From Rhabdornis inornatus (taxonomy: Eukaryota > Chordata > Aves > Passeriformes > Rhabdornithidae): 64,000 bases of DNA. Position numbers and translations under genes: made by a program. Positions 23,034 to 34,495 of this stretch are shown here, piece by piece. The notes beneath the pieces are model-generated. The model did not search any database, was not told the DNA's origin, and saw only the letters and a program-made list of their open reading frames with translations. The DNA lies in assembly GCA_013397075.1 (NCBI GenBank), contig VWZS01008895.1, positions 206,056 through 270,055 on the forward strand, given 5' to 3'. Numbering within the stretch: position 1 is the first letter of the stretch; the number at the start of each line of letters is the position of its first letter.

Positions 23034-24342
23034 CCCAAGGATATTTTTCAGCTCCTCTCTGTCTTCTCTGCTGCTTTTTGAGTTTTATCTTTGCATAAAG
23101 ACAATCAGATAAGTGATTTCCTGACCCCTGCATTTGCCAACAACTTCCATAAATGCTTAAAGCTTCTCTATGTACAGCCAGTTATCTTGGGTGACTTTCT
23201 CTCCTTCTCCTTGGCTTGGTCCCCACGAGAGGAGGGGTTGATGAGGCCACTGATTTTACTCGATCTTTGATCAACACCAGCAGAGTCATCTCCTGGCCCA
23301 ACAGGGTGTAAATATGAAAATAAATGAGTTAATTTTCTGTGAAATCTGAGCTATGATCACTCCTGCTCAAGCCTCTTCCATCAAGCCTCGTGCTCAGAGT
23401 CATTGAGGAAATGTTCAACCCTAAAGACAGGTAAGAAAAATCCTCTGCAGGTTCAGGAGCAGAGCTAGCAGGAGGCTCTGGGCTGAGGCAGAATTCTTTA
23501 TGTCTTTATATCAAAACAGATATGAGCATCTTTTGTGTTGTCCTTAAAATAACCCTTTATCATGAAGATGTAGCTGGGATGATCACTGTGAAAAATGGGG
23601 CTGCCCTGGGCTGAAATGTGTGCTGCATCCTGAGGCTGTGCAAGGAAATTTATCTGCTTTATGGCAAGGTCACAGGGGAGCTCAGGACGATCTGGTAAAG
23701 CAGAAAACCTTGGGGAGAGCAGTGGGAGGAATTTCAGCTAAGCCTCAGCAGAACTTGGTTGGGTGGCTTGGGTGGGCACTGCCCTTTCTTACAAACTCTT
23801 CAGCCCTTTCCTGGTCCTGGCTTGGTATAAATCCCAAATCCTGGGTCCTGAGCCCTTCACCTTCTGTCTGGAAATATTTGGGAATTTCTGCTCACCAAAG
23901 TCATCACTGGAGCCTCCCCTGGCTTTCATCACCATCATCTCTGTGCTCCTCCTGTCCTGGAACTTTATCCCTTTTATTTCCTTCCTTGAGAAGACAGATA
24001 AAAAGCAGAAATGCTGCCAGACTTCAGATAATTTCTGTTTTTGGGGAGTTTTCCTCTCCTAAGCCTTTGAATGAGTTATCCAGGAGAGAAATGCAGGAAA
24101 AGAGGTGCTAATTAATGGAGGTAAGAAAGCAGTGACAAAGCTGAAGAGATGGATGCATTTGCAGGATGCAGAAAGGAAACAAACCACCAGGGAATTGCAT
24201 CTTCCCAGGATCAACGCCACGCTGATACAAAATCTGGGTTGGTGCTCCTAAAAAGCCACGGATGGGAAATGAAGGAATGGATGAGTGAGGGTTTAACTGG
24301 GTGTCCTGGTTGCAGTTTGGACCAGGCAGAAACACCAGTTAG
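23034..24342. other. Unassigned sequence, no gene seen
   Basis: No recognised repeat family or coding domain. Two overlapping plus-strand frames (23620-24111, 23763-24062) show no conserved motif. Confidence 0.4.
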
Positions 24343-25126
24343 TGTGGTGGTTTAGATTTGCCAATTCCAATATACTCATTTTCTGCTGTGAGATAGGATT
24401 AGGAGCAAAAGCAAGGCAGGCCTAAAATTTAAAGGGTGTAATGAAAATTTTATTAACAACATAAAGAAATAATAAATTCCGAATAAAACCTTCAGACCAC
24501 CCCTCCTCCCCTCTCCCACACTCTGTTCTTCTTAACAACAATGTACAGAAACACTTCAGTCAGTTACTAACTTAAATCTTTTTCGGTTCACTCTATGGAG
24601 AGGAGTCTCCCTTTGTCAGGCTATAGGGATTTCTCCAAAAGAAGAAAAAACTGTTCTCTCGTGGCTTCACTTTCCATGAACAGCAGCAGCCAGGGATCTG
24701 CAATTGTGAAACTCCTCCCATCTTCACAGCTCTCCCAAAACTGTGCTTATGGCCCATGTCAAACTCATGGGGTATTTAGTTTTAAGATTGAACTGTTCAA
24801 AAGCAAAGGTTCTCTTCATCTCTCTCTCTCTCTGTGTTCATGCTTCATCCCCAGGAACAGAGATCTCTTCTTCCCTCGGGACAAAGGACCATCAACAGAG
24901 ATGGTTTTGCTCATGATATACCAAGTTGAACACTTCCACCCCCCCATGTTTTTCTCCACAGTTTATAGGAATTTTTAGTGTAGTACAGTCCACCCCTACA
25001 GCTTACAAAAGGATTTTCAGCCCAAATTCACGGTGTCTCCTCATTTTCCTTCCATCTGGAACCTGAGTCCTGCTTCACTGACTTTGGGGTGTCCTCTCTG
25101 TTCTTTCTCCTCTCAAAACCAGCACA
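24343..25126 (-). mobile_element. ERVL-like solo LTR
   Basis: About 784 bp with matching ends: TGTGGTGGTTTA on the left and AAAACCAGCACA on the right, an imperfect terminal inverted repeat of the ERVL style (TGTGCTGGTTTT...AAACCACCACA). On the minus strand, AT-rich sequence with AATAAA-like motifs (24452-24490) lies near the 3' end. A CT-repeat is at 24813-24835. No PBS, polypurine tract or coding sequence is adjacent, so it reads as a solo LTR. The 5-bp flanks (GTTAG and CTGGG) do not match, so the target duplication is lost or an end is misplaced. The 127-codon plus-strand frame inside it is antisense noise. Confidence 0.75.
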
Positions 25127-26471
25127 CTGGGCCAGTGGGGGGAAGCAGGGCTGATAAGGAACTCCTTATCCAGGAGTGTCTGGGTGCATCTGTTTGTTTT
25201 CCTCAGCAGGACAGATAAGATAACTCCAGGTTGTGTTTAGAGCAGGTTAAAACTGTTGGGTAAACAGATTTCTATGCATGAGCACACTGGCATAGGAACG
25301 CTCATATGGCAACTCACAGATCAGCATCCACTTCGGTTGAGGAGGTTTTTCAATCATGATTATGGTCTCTCTCATTAGAGAGGTCTTTTATCACAGAAAG
25401 CCAAATTTTCCAGACAAACCGCTCTAATTAAACCTGGGAGATAAAACTAAAAAAAAAAAAAAATTAAAAATAGAATAGTGGGGTTTGGCCAAAGTAGTTC
25501 CCTCCACCTCTGGTTCCTTGCTCTGAGAAAGTACAGCCAAGTGGCTGAGGCTCAAAAGGAATTGGATGGAACCCAAACTACTCATGTTTGAGGGCTGGAC
25601 AGAGACTCCTTAGGTAGGAAATCCCAGGATGAGCACAGAGATGAGAGGGAGGGAGGGAGGGAGAAGGAGACAAAGCTCCCGTGCAGGGTCAGCAAGGGCA
25701 GAGAAAAGATCCCACAACTCACCCAGGAACTTGCTGTGGTGTCCAGGATGTGAAAATCAGTCGAGACTGACCATGAAGGAGCAGAACTGGGTGTTTGTGG
25801 GGTCAGACCCCTTCCATCCTTGGGGAGAACAAGGCAGGGAGAGCAGTTCTGTGTGGGAAGTGCCCATGGTGGCAGAGCCACACAGCCTGGGGACACTCAG
25901 TCCCACCAGGAGCACGTGCAGAGGGCTCAGGTGAGGATGAGACTGCAGAATTCATCCTCAGTCTGGCCTGAGAAGGAGGATGTGCATTCCCATGTGGCAG
26001 AGGATCATCCCAGACACAGGCAGGAGGCTGCAATGCATAAATGAACAAATTTATCATCTGTGGGACTCTCCCACGTGGGAAACTCCTGCTCTGTCATTGG
26101 TGTCCGAGGGTAAAGGCCAGTGGGATGTGGCCAGGATCCCCCCAGTGCTCTCCAGTGCTTCATCACTGATCCTGGAGCCCTGGGGCTGCAGAAGGGCCCC
26201 CAAATCTGGGATTTTTGTCCAGCTGTCTCCTACCAATGGTGCCCTGTGCTCACTGCACCAGCCAGGGTACACATCCCACCCTGGAGCGCTCCCCCACCCC
26301 TGGCACAGCACAGGGCCCATCCAGGGGCTGCCTCAGCACCTGCTCAAGATAAAATTGTATTTTATTTATGGCCTTGCTCAGAAAACCAGGAAACATTCCC
26401 AAACTGGAGCCTGGTTTCTCTTCCACAATTGCCCTGGTTTTGGGACAGAGCTTCCATTCAGGATCTTAAAA
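25127..26471. other. Unassigned sequence, no gene seen
   Basis: Holds an A-run at 25449-25463 and a short GGGA-rich run at 25648-25670. No gene recognised. It may include more of the ERV next to the LTR, but nothing there could be identified. Confidence 0.4.
25153..25170. promoter_or_regulatory. GATA-type palindrome
   Basis: Perfect inverted repeat with 8-bp arms (GATAAGGA and TCCTTATC) around a 2-base centre, giving two opposed GATAAG sites. Two more GATA cores follow in CAGATAAGATAAC at about 25211-25223. Regulatory meaning is inference. Confidence 0.4.
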
Positions 26472-26700
26472 TCACAGAATCATGGAATGGGTTGAGTTGG
26501 GTTGGGTTGGGTTGGGTTGGGTTGGGTTGGGTTGGGAGGGACCTCAAGCTCATCTTGTTCTACCCCTTCCACTAGCCCAGGGGGCTCCAAGCCCTGTCCA
26601 ACCTGGCCTGGGACACTTCCAGGGATGGAGCAACCACAGTTTCCCTGTTCCAGGGCCTCACCACCTCACAGGACCTCAGTAGAAGGTTTGAAGAGCACTT
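26472..26700 (-). mobile_element. CR1 LINE 3' fragment carrying a pentamer expansion
   Basis: Reverse-complement CR1: tail (AATCACAGAATCATGGAATG), expanded GGGTT tract, 'AGGGACCTCAAGCTCATCTT', 'CCAAGCCCTGTCCAACCTGG' and 'GGACACTTCCAGGGATGGAG'. Confidence 0.92.
26489..26540 (+). repeat. (GGGTT)n tract inside a CR1
   Basis: About nine GGGTT units grown from the TTTGGGTTGGAAGG motif of the CR1 3' end. Regular G3N2 spacing makes it G-quadruplex-capable on the plus strand. Confidence 0.95.
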
Positions 26701-28359
26701 TTATTTCCTTCGGAATCGTAGGTGAGGTTAAAGGAGCCCAGCAGCTCAGCACAGCTGCACTGTCCCTTTCTCTCTTGGGTACTCTGGGTCTGTCTGACCT
26801 TCTGCTGCCCTGCAGCCTCATGCCAAGAGAAAAAATAGAGAAAAAGCTTCCAACAGCATCTCCTGGCAGAGCCCAACAGGGCTGAGGAGCAAAGTCAGTG
26901 ACTGCTGGGTGGGTGGGGGGTGATGGTTTCAATATCTGGAGTCTTGGGGTCTGCAGGAGAGTCGGGGACCCCAGAGAAGCCACAAGAGCTTCATCAGTGG
27001 AGGCAGTGCCCATCTCTGAGGCTGGCACGAAAGAGGGACACAGGAAAGAGGCGGGAATTCCCATCCTACCACGCCAGAGGTGTCTGCAGAGCCCAGCTGT
27101 GCTGCTCTGCCCATGCCTGGATTCCCCAGAGGAATGTGCCTGCGGAGCAGAGGAAAAGGGAGATTTACAGGAGCTGAAGTTCCCTGGAACAGCAGGCGTG
27201 GGCAGAGAGGTGAATGACCCCGAGGGATTTGCATCTGCACAAGCAGCCTGGCCTGTAGGGACACCCTGGACCCAGAAAAACCTGAGGAGCCCCTACCTGC
27301 AGCATCCCTGACTCAGAGGTGAGGTGAGCCCCAACACTCACCTCAGCACAGCCCAGCCCTCAGCCCTGCCCGTGCCAGTGCTGAACCACAGCAGATTCCA
27401 GGTTTGCAGGGACAGTCATTAATGTGTGCAAACCTGGGCATTTCCCCTAATTTTTCTTCAGACCAAAGACTTGTCAAGCTCTGGAATCTCTCTGGCTGCA
27501 CTTCTCAGGATACACCTGGCTCTTGCTTTCCTGTGTTAAACAACCAGGAATAAATCACTTGTGGTTTTTGAAGAGCTCTGTCTGAAATCTGGGGTGAGCT
27601 CAGAGTGGAAATCCACAGCAAAATGAAGATGGTTTTGAGGAAGAGACAAATCCCCATGAACAGAAGTCATGGGCACAGTCGTGAATGTGCCATTTGGAAA
27701 TTAGCTGCAGGAGAGAGTTGGTGAGCTCCTGACTGCTTTCCAAGCCTTTTGCTTGGCTGGTTGTGAGCTGCTCTGAAGTTCTGTGTGCTTGCACCTTCAC
27801 ACTCTGACTGCCTTCAGCACTCCTGCTCCTGCTCACTCCTGCTCAGCCTCTTTTCTTCCCACTGACACTTTGCTGGAAATATTGCCCATCTATTTTTCTC
27901 TGAGGAAGCAGAATGAGTTAGCACAGACCCCTTGATCTGGAAGGCCCTTCTGAGGGTAAGGGGAGAGGAGCTTCTAGCAGAGCTCAACCTGACAGCAGGT
28001 CATGAACTTGAGGCTGTAGAGGAAAAGTTTGCTCTCACCCTTGTGGGAAGGGAGCTGTAGGCGCTGGTCGTGGGGTACAAGTGGAAAGCCAGAAGTCCCT
28101 CTGAGTGTGGAAAAGTGGGTTGGAAAGGGATGTGTGAGCACCTGGAGCACCCATGGGCACCACACGCCCTGGGGACCCCTTACAGAGGTGTCCTGCCCTC
28201 CCTGACCCTGCTCCCTCCCTGGCAGCAGCAGCCAGGGCCAGTCCCTGGGGTTGGTGAAATTTCCACACCAGTGCCTGGCAGTGCCCTGGCTCTGCTGAGG
28301 GTGTGTGGGGCTGTTTGTGCTCTGCCCTCACCTCTGCTTCCCAGGGGCTGCCAGAGCTG
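26701..28359. other. Unassigned sequence, no gene seen
   Basis: GC-moderate sequence without recognised repeat or coding domain. Confidence 0.4.
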
Positions 28360-28921
28360 CCCTGGGCTGTGTCTGAGGTGTGCAGGGCCCTGGGCTGTGT
28401 GTGAGGTGTGCAGGGCCCTGGGCTGTGTCTGAGGTGTGCAGGGCTCTGGGTTCTGTCTGAGGTGTTCAGGGCTCTGGGCTGTGTCTGAGGTGTGCAGGGC
28501 TCTGGGCTGTGTCTGAGGTGTTCAGGGCCCTGGGCTGTGTCTGAGGTGTGCAGGGCTCTGGGCTGTGTGTGAGGTGTGCAGGGCTCTGGGCTGTGTCTGA
28601 GGTGTGCAGGGCTCTGGGCACTGTGTGAGGTGTTCAGGGCTCTGGGCTGTGTGTGAGGTGTTCAGGGCTCTGGGCTGTGTCTGAGGTGTGCAGGGCTCTG
28701 GGTTCTGTCTGAGGTGTGCAGGGCTCTGGGCTGTGTGTGAGGTGTGCAGGGCTCTGGGTTCTGTCTGAGGGGTGCAGGGCTCTGGGTTCTGTCTGAGGTG
28801 TGCAGGGCTCTGGGCTCTGTCTGAGGTGTGCAGGGCTCTGGGTTCTGTGTGAGGTGTGCAGGGCTCTGGGTTCTGTCTGAGGTGTGCAGGGCTCTGGGCT
28901 GTGTCTGAGGTGTGCAGGGCT
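28360..28921. repeat. Minisatellite, 28-bp unit, about 20 copies
   Basis: Unit of the form GGGCTCTGGGCTGTGTCTGA + GGTGTGCA. Variants alternate CTGT/TTCT, GTGT/GTCT and GTGCA/GTTCA. Copies differ by few substitutions and keep exact 28-bp phase, so the array is homogeneous. Confidence 0.95.
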
Positions 28922-30186
28922 GGTTTCCTCTCCAGTTTGCCTCCCTGGCAAAGGCAGCTCCATCTCAGCGCCTTGGAGCAAAGGGAAGATGGGAGCTGTC
29001 ACCTCAGCACTGTCCTTGGCAGGGAGCAAAGGCCAGCAGCACCGTCAGTGCCAGGAAGGGCAGGGAACACACGTATTTCCCTGGACATGGCATCCAGGTC
29101 CTGGCAGGCCACAGGAGAAGCATCTTCCTGACTCTTCCACACTGACAGAACGTCTTGTTCCTCCTCTTCTGTTTTGCACAACACTAAGTTGAGGACTGAG
29201 ACGTTTTTCCCAGTGGTAGAGATGAGGTGAGGATCTTTCTTCTCGATGCCTGGTGCCCTGTAACTCTCACAGTTAATGTTCCACAGCCTTTCAGAGGTTT
29301 CCTAAATTTCCTTCCTTACAGATGGGGGGAGGAACTGCCAGTGAAGGAGAAAAATGTTTTCCTCCAGTGCCTGATCCAGCTCCATCCACACCCCCTCCTT
29401 GCTGCTCCCAGAGCAGCACACAAACACCCCATTCATATGAAAATAAGGAAAGTCAGGAGAATTGTTTTCCCGTTTCTGTCCCCAGCAGAAGTCAATGAAG
29501 AAACTGCTGCCGTGGCCTGGTGCCAGGAGAGCTTTACACATTTTTAGCATCACTGCAGAGTGTGCTGGTCAGCACAAGCTGCCACTGCCACAGTGCTGAG
29601 CTCAGGGTGAAAGGAGAGCTTCATTCCCCAGGGATTGTCCTGGCAGGTGGAGCAGATGGGTGTCCTGCCTGTGTCCCTGTCACCTGTGGCATCCCCAGGA
29701 GTTCATGGACCAGTCACAGCAATCAGCCAAAGCTCATACCCAGCACCTCTGTCCTGCCGTGCTCAGGCTGTCCCCTCTGGGCTAGGTGCCACATTTCTTG
29801 TCCCCATCTTGCCACTCATCTTGATTTTCCTGGTGGCAGTGGACAGCCTGCTGTCCCCGGGGCATTTCCTCACTTAGGGTTCCACTCATGCCTGTACTGC
29901 AAGTCCAAGGAATTGATAAGAGCTAAAAGTATCGTGTGGACAAAGTGCTAGAAAGAGACACAGCTCTGAAGGGCGCTGGTCCTTCAGAGTCCAGCAGAGT
30001 GAGCAGATGGAAATTATGCAGATTCTGACCATTTTCCCCAATTAGTTGCTTTCCCTGCAATGTTTGCTGCCCTCTCTGCTAAGACTTGTTATTTTTAGGA
30101 GTTCACCGAGATTTCTCCGTTTGCCATCACCTGGGAACAGCCAGGTGTGAACATCAGCCTCCTGATGGAGCCAAGGCTGGCTCAGC
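28922..30186. other. Unassigned sequence, no gene seen
   Basis: No recognised gene or repeat. Overlapping open frames near 28856-29192 start within the minisatellite. Confidence 0.4.
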
Positions 30187-30413
30187 TGCCATGCCGTGCC
30201 ATGCCATGCCATGCCATGCCATGCCATGCCATGCCATGCCATGCCTTGCCATCCCATGCCATGCCATGCCATGCCATGCCATGCCATGCCATGCCATGCC
30301 ATGCCATGCCATGCCATGCCATGCCTTGCCATGCCATGCCATGCCATGCCATGCCATGCCATGCCATGCCATGCCATCCCATCCCATCCCATCCCATCCC
30401 ATCCCATCCCATC
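30187..30413. repeat. (ATGCC)n then (ATCCC)n pentanucleotide tract
   Basis: About 37 ATGCC units (30187-30374) with a few ATGCCTTGCC variants, passing without a break into about 8 ATCCC units. Because five is prime to three, all frames stay open and give HAMPC- and WHGMA-type peptides, which are not genes. The ATCCC part is GGGAT on the minus strand. Confidence 0.97.
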
Positions 30414-30713
30414 CCAGAGGCTGAGGGCCAAGGAGAGGGGGAAGAGCTGCCCTCTCCCAGCAGAATCTTTGCCATCCTGAAACCTACCCAGGGGTTTGCA
30501 GCAGAGCCTGAGCTCAGCCTTGCTAAGCCAGGTCAGGTGCCAGGCACAGCCAGCCCTGCTCAGTCAGGGATGTGCAGGACCCTCCCACATGAGCATCTTC
30601 CATGGGCTGGGAAGTGGGAAAGGAAGGATGTGCAGGAACTTTCCAATTTTGCAGGCTTGGGTGGAATCTGCTTCTTCCAGCTCATGGATTCAGATCTGAG
30701 GAAGGGCTGGGGG

Positions 30714-30785
30714 CAGACACTGCAGATTCCCGGGATCAGACACTGCAGATTCCCGGGATCAGACACTGCAGATTCCCGGGATCAG
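30714..30785. repeat. 23-bp tandem repeat, 3 copies
   Basis: Three identical copies of CAGACACTGCAGATTCCCGG + GAT, each with a central PstI-type CTGCAG and CCCGGG. Confidence 0.95.
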
Positions 30786-31735
30786 GGCTTTGGGAAGCAG
30801 TGGTACAATGCACCCAGCTGCCCCCGACACTGAGGAAGGAGCATGTCCATCCCTGCCCAGGGATGCAAGCCCTGTGCTCATGCCTTGCACACACAGCCCC
30901 GGAGGAGCATTCTCTCTGCCAGGCTATCAACCCTTTGGAAAAAAAGCAAACCCAAACAATAGCTCTGTGTTTTCTTCGGAGCTCTCAGCCCCAGCACAGT
31001 CGGCACACGGCCATGGCTGTGCCCGCTCACCCCGCTGTCCCTGCCCAGGCACAGCCTGAGTCACAGACAGTGACACAGGGCCATTGTCATCCCAGGAATG
31101 CAGCGCTTTCCTGCTCTGCACAAATATTTTGTACAGTGCATTTTCCATGCTCAGATTCCTGCTGGAAGTGCCCCCTGGAGCGCTGCTGACTAATGCTGCC
31201 ATCACTGCTCTGCTCCCCAGGGTCCAGGCTCGTTTCTGCTCTGCACAAAGGGCACTGGGTCAAGGCTGGAGAAGTGCATTTCTCTCAGGGCTGGAGAAGT
31301 GCATTTCCCCCAAGGCTGGAGAAGAGCATTTCCCCCAGGGCTGGAGAAGTGCATTTCCTCCGAGCAGCAGCTGCACTGAGGAGGGAGGAAATCATGGATT
31401 TAACCCCTCCAGGTACAATTTCCTGGGGTCACATCACTGGAGCCAGCTCATGGGTCAGGGCTGGCCTGGAGGGGCAGGTTTGGATGTGGAGAGGCTCTTA
31501 CAGAGCAGGCTCACAGCTTGTCCCTCTACTCCAGAGGTGTCCATGGGGTCACTGATCCCCTGGAGGTGCCTCTCTTGGCATTGCCTCCCAAGAGAATAGG
31601 ACAGGAGCTCAGACAGGAGCTGAGCTCCAGGAGGAGCCAACATTTTGGTATTGTGTTAACATTATTGGTATTGTGGTAATCTACACAACATGAATTTCCC
31701 CCCAAATGAAATGTTCGTATTCATCATTGGGGGCA
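30786..31735. other. Unassigned sequence with a short repeat
   Basis: Besides the 25-bp repeat listed separately, no gene or known repeat family recognised. Confidence 0.4.
31261..31360. repeat. 25-bp tandem repeat, 4 copies
   Basis: Four copies of GGCTGGAGAAGTGCATTTCC + CCCAG with few substitutions. Confidence 0.9.
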
Positions 31736-32310
31736 TGGTGGGGTCAGCCAGGCTGGACTGGGGCAGCCAGGATGGATTAGGGCAGGATGGATTGGGGCAG
31801 GGTGGATTGGGACAGGATGGATTGGGGCAGGGTGGATTGGGGCAGGGTGGATTGAGGCAGGATGGATTGGAGCAGGATAAATTGGGGCAGGATGGATTGG
31901 AGCAGCCAGGCTGGATTGGGGCAGGATGGATTGGGGCAGGATGGATTGGAGCAGCCAGGCTGGATTGGGACAGAATGGATTGGAGCAGCCAGGCTGGATT
32001 GGGATAGAATGGATTGAGGCAGGGTGGATTGGGGCAGCCAGGCTGGATCGAGGAAGGATGGATTGGAGCAGGATGGATTGGAGCAGCCAGGCTGGATTGG
32101 AGCAGGATGGATTGGGGCAGGATGGATTGGAGCAGGATAAATTGGGGCAGGCTGGATTGGAGCAGCCAGGCTGGATTGGAGCAGGATGGATTGGGGCAGG
32201 ATGGATTGGAGCAGCCAGGCTGGATTGGAGCAGCCAGGCTGGATTGGAGCAGGATGGATTGGGGCAGGATGGATTGGAGCAGCCAGGCTGGATTGGAGCA
32301 GCCAGGCTGG
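31736..32310. repeat. Compound minisatellite, 15- and 19-bp units
   Basis: Interspersed units GGCAGGATGGATTGG (15 bp) and AGCAGCCAGGCTGGATTGG (19 bp), about 35 in total. Higher-order groups recur, for example three 15-bp units followed by one or two 19-bp units. Long minus-strand frames (up to 261 codons, NPSCPNP-type) are generated by the repeat. Confidence 0.95.
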
Positions 32311-32640
32311 CCAAAGCTGGTGGTGGCTGCGGCTGAGCTGGAGGCTGCAGTGAAAGCCCTGCCCTTGCCCTGGGCAGTTGTGCAATAGCGGATGTTTGGG
32401 AGCAGATAGGTGATGCAGAAGACTTCCTTCCTCAGCTCACAAGACAAATAATTTGTATCCTGATTACAAATTATGAGGGTTTGGAGATTGCAAGGTCAGG
32501 AGGGACCAGTGTAATTATGTCATCTGACCTTCCCAAGGAGTGCAGCCTCACAATGACACTTGGTGGTTCCCACGTCGAGGCTGTCGGTCCTGGTGTCCCA
32601 TGGGGAGCCTTTTCCTACAGCCTGGGGCACAGGGGGTCTG
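32311..32640. other. Unassigned sequence before the gap
   Basis: Short unique stretch with no gene, between the compound minisatellite and the CCCTGT repeat at the gap edge. Confidence 0.4.
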
Positions 32641-32661
32641 TCCCTGTCCCTGTCCCTGTCC
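32641..32661. repeat. (CCCTGT)n at gap edge
   Basis: Three to four CCCTGT units run straight into the gap. Confidence 0.8.
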
Positions 32662-32848
32662 NNNNNNNNNNNNNNNNNNNNNNNNNNNNNNNNNNNNNNN
32701 NNNNNNNNNNNNNNNNNNNNNNNNNNNNNNNNNNNNNNNNNNNNNNNNNNNNNNNNNNNNNNNNNNNNNNNNNNNNNNNNNNNNNNNNNNNNNNNNNNNN
32801 NNNNNNNNNNNNNNNNNNNNNNNNNNNNNNNNNNNNNNNNNNNNNNNN
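32662..32848. other. Assembly gap, 187 N
   Basis: Unsequenced run of N flanked by a pyrimidine hexamer repeat on the left and a purine pentamer repeat on the right. Its real length is unknown. Confidence 0.99.
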
Positions 32849-32935
32849 GAGGGAAGGGGAGGGGAGGGGAGGGGATGGGAGGGGATGGGATGGGATGGGA
32901 CGGAAAGGAACGGAATGGAATGGAACGGAATCTTC
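32849..32935. repeat. (GGGGA)n / (GGGAT)n / (GGAAT)n tract
   Basis: Purine-rich pentamers grading from GGGGA through GGGAT to GGAAC/GGAAT across about 85 bp. Confidence 0.9.
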
Positions 32936-33014
32936 TAAACTCTCGTGGAGTGGTTTTGGTCTGCCAATTTCAAATTAGAAATTTCAGGAAATCTTTACAA
33001 ACCACCGCATCCCT

Positions 33015-33095
33015 GAAGAGACACTCAAAGACCATCCAAGTCCAGCTCTTGGCCCTGCACNACCTCTCAGGGTACCCCAGCACACAGAATACACA
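33015..33095 (-). mobile_element. Probable CR1 fragment, cut at an N
   Basis: 'GACCATCCAAGTCCAGCTCT' then TGGCCCTGCAC resembles a reverse-complement CR1 3' UTR. A single N (33061) interrupts it. The downstream part is less certain. Confidence 0.5.
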
Positions 33096-33920
33096 GCTCA
33101 CTTCCAGGTTTGTGGTTTTCCTGCAAGACTTTCTAGAGAGATCATGGAAGAGAATGGAATGGGATGGGATGGNTTCGTGTCAGATTTAGGATCACCTGCC
33201 CTGCCCAGCAAGAACAGCAGCACTCCCTCTGTTTCCACACCACCTCTTCCCACCTCAGGGAACAACCTGGAATGCAGGAAGGAGGGGACTGTGTAGGAAG
33301 ATTTGGGGTGTCCCATTCCCACCAGGGCCATGCAGGTGGGACAGGGAAGGTCAACTACGAGCCCACACCTGAGGCTTTGACCTCTGTGGGATGTGAACAT
33401 GTTTGAAACTTGTGTTCCAATTTCTTCACTGTTTAAATGCTGGAACTCTCAGGAGGCTCAGACCACAGAGATCTGTATCAGCACAGAAACAGCAGCCCCT
33501 GGTCCCACTGTGCTGCTTCCTGCCCTGCCTGCACCCACCTGGCTTCGGCAGCCACTGTTCCTGGTTAATGCAAATAGCCCAGAACTGGTTTTACATGAAT
33601 AAAGCCATTCACCCTCCCATTATTATCATTATAAATGAGGCTGTTCATCATTGATACTGTGGTAGGACCCAGAGACCCCTGTACAAGGTGGAGGCCTCAC
33701 TGCACGGTCATGGCTCAGATGCCATCACTCCCCAGAGTCCCTGAAGTCCAAAATGAGCAGAAATGAGCTGTGGCAGAGACCAAAGAGGTGCAGGGTGACA
33801 GCAGAACTAATCCTCACTGCTTTGCTCCTCTGGAAGATGCAGCACATCTGGGCAAGTTTGTGCCCAGATGTTCGTGCTGAACAGAGCCCCAGGACTGTGA
33901 TCCCAAGGGCAGGGACACTC

Positions 33921-33985
33921 CAGCCTTGTTCCAGTGTCCCTTCAGCCTTGTTCCAGTGTCCCTTCAGCCTTGTCCCAGTGTCCCT
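33921..33985. repeat. 22-bp tandem repeat, 3 copies
   Basis: Three copies of CAGCCTTGTTCCAGTGTCCC + TT, the last with TTCC changed to TCCC. Confidence 0.9.
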
Positions 33986-34424
33986 GTTCGCCCCTGCCGC
34001 TGCACAGCTGTGGGGTTTGGCTGCAAAAGATGCACAGGCTGTGCTGGAAAAGGGCACAGAACAAGCACTTAGGGAACATCCAGAGTTCCCAAGGCTTTGC
34101 CCTGCCTTAGGAGGAGGCTTTCAGCCCATTGCCAGTCCCTTCCCTGCCCCTGGGACCCGGCTGGCCCTGCACTGAGCTGGGACTGTCCTGGGCCACAACC
34201 TGGGGATGCTGGCTGTGACTGCCACTGACCCCCCACCACAGCTCTGTGCAGCCTCAGGGATATTCCCACACAAGGACAGTGCTGGCAGGAGGGAAGCAAA
34301 GCGAGCTGGTCCTTCCCAGGCTGAGCTAGCCAGGGATGGCGAGTCAGGCTGCCCTGGGAGAAGCATGAGGAACCGCTCCCTGGCTCTGTCCCTCTCCCAC
34401 TCACCCTGTGCCAGCAGCTTTTGA

Positions 34425-34495
34425 CACCTTTTATCTCCTTTTCCACCTTTTATTTCCTTTTCCACCTTTTATCTCCTTTTACATCATTTATCTCC
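34425..34495. repeat. Pyrimidine-rich 17-bp tandem repeat, 4 copies
   Basis: Copies of CCTTTTATCTCCTTTTCCA with substitutions. Confidence 0.85.

Noticed and set aside
24595..24978. 127-codon plus-strand frame
   Set aside because: Lies wholly inside an LTR that runs on the opposite strand; no domain.
24343..25126. Complete ERVL provirus
   Set aside because: Only one LTR; no primer site, polypurine tract or coding sequence recognised on either side.
26489..26540. Interstitial telomere repeat
   Set aside because: The unit is GGGTT, not TTAGGG, and it lies inside a CR1.
30042..30475. HAMPC/WHGMA repeat proteins
   Set aside because: A pentamer repeat without stops opens all six frames.
31662..32447. 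261-codon proline/serine-rich open frame
   Set aside because: Entirely the 15/19-bp minisatellite read on the minus strand; sister frames are equally open.
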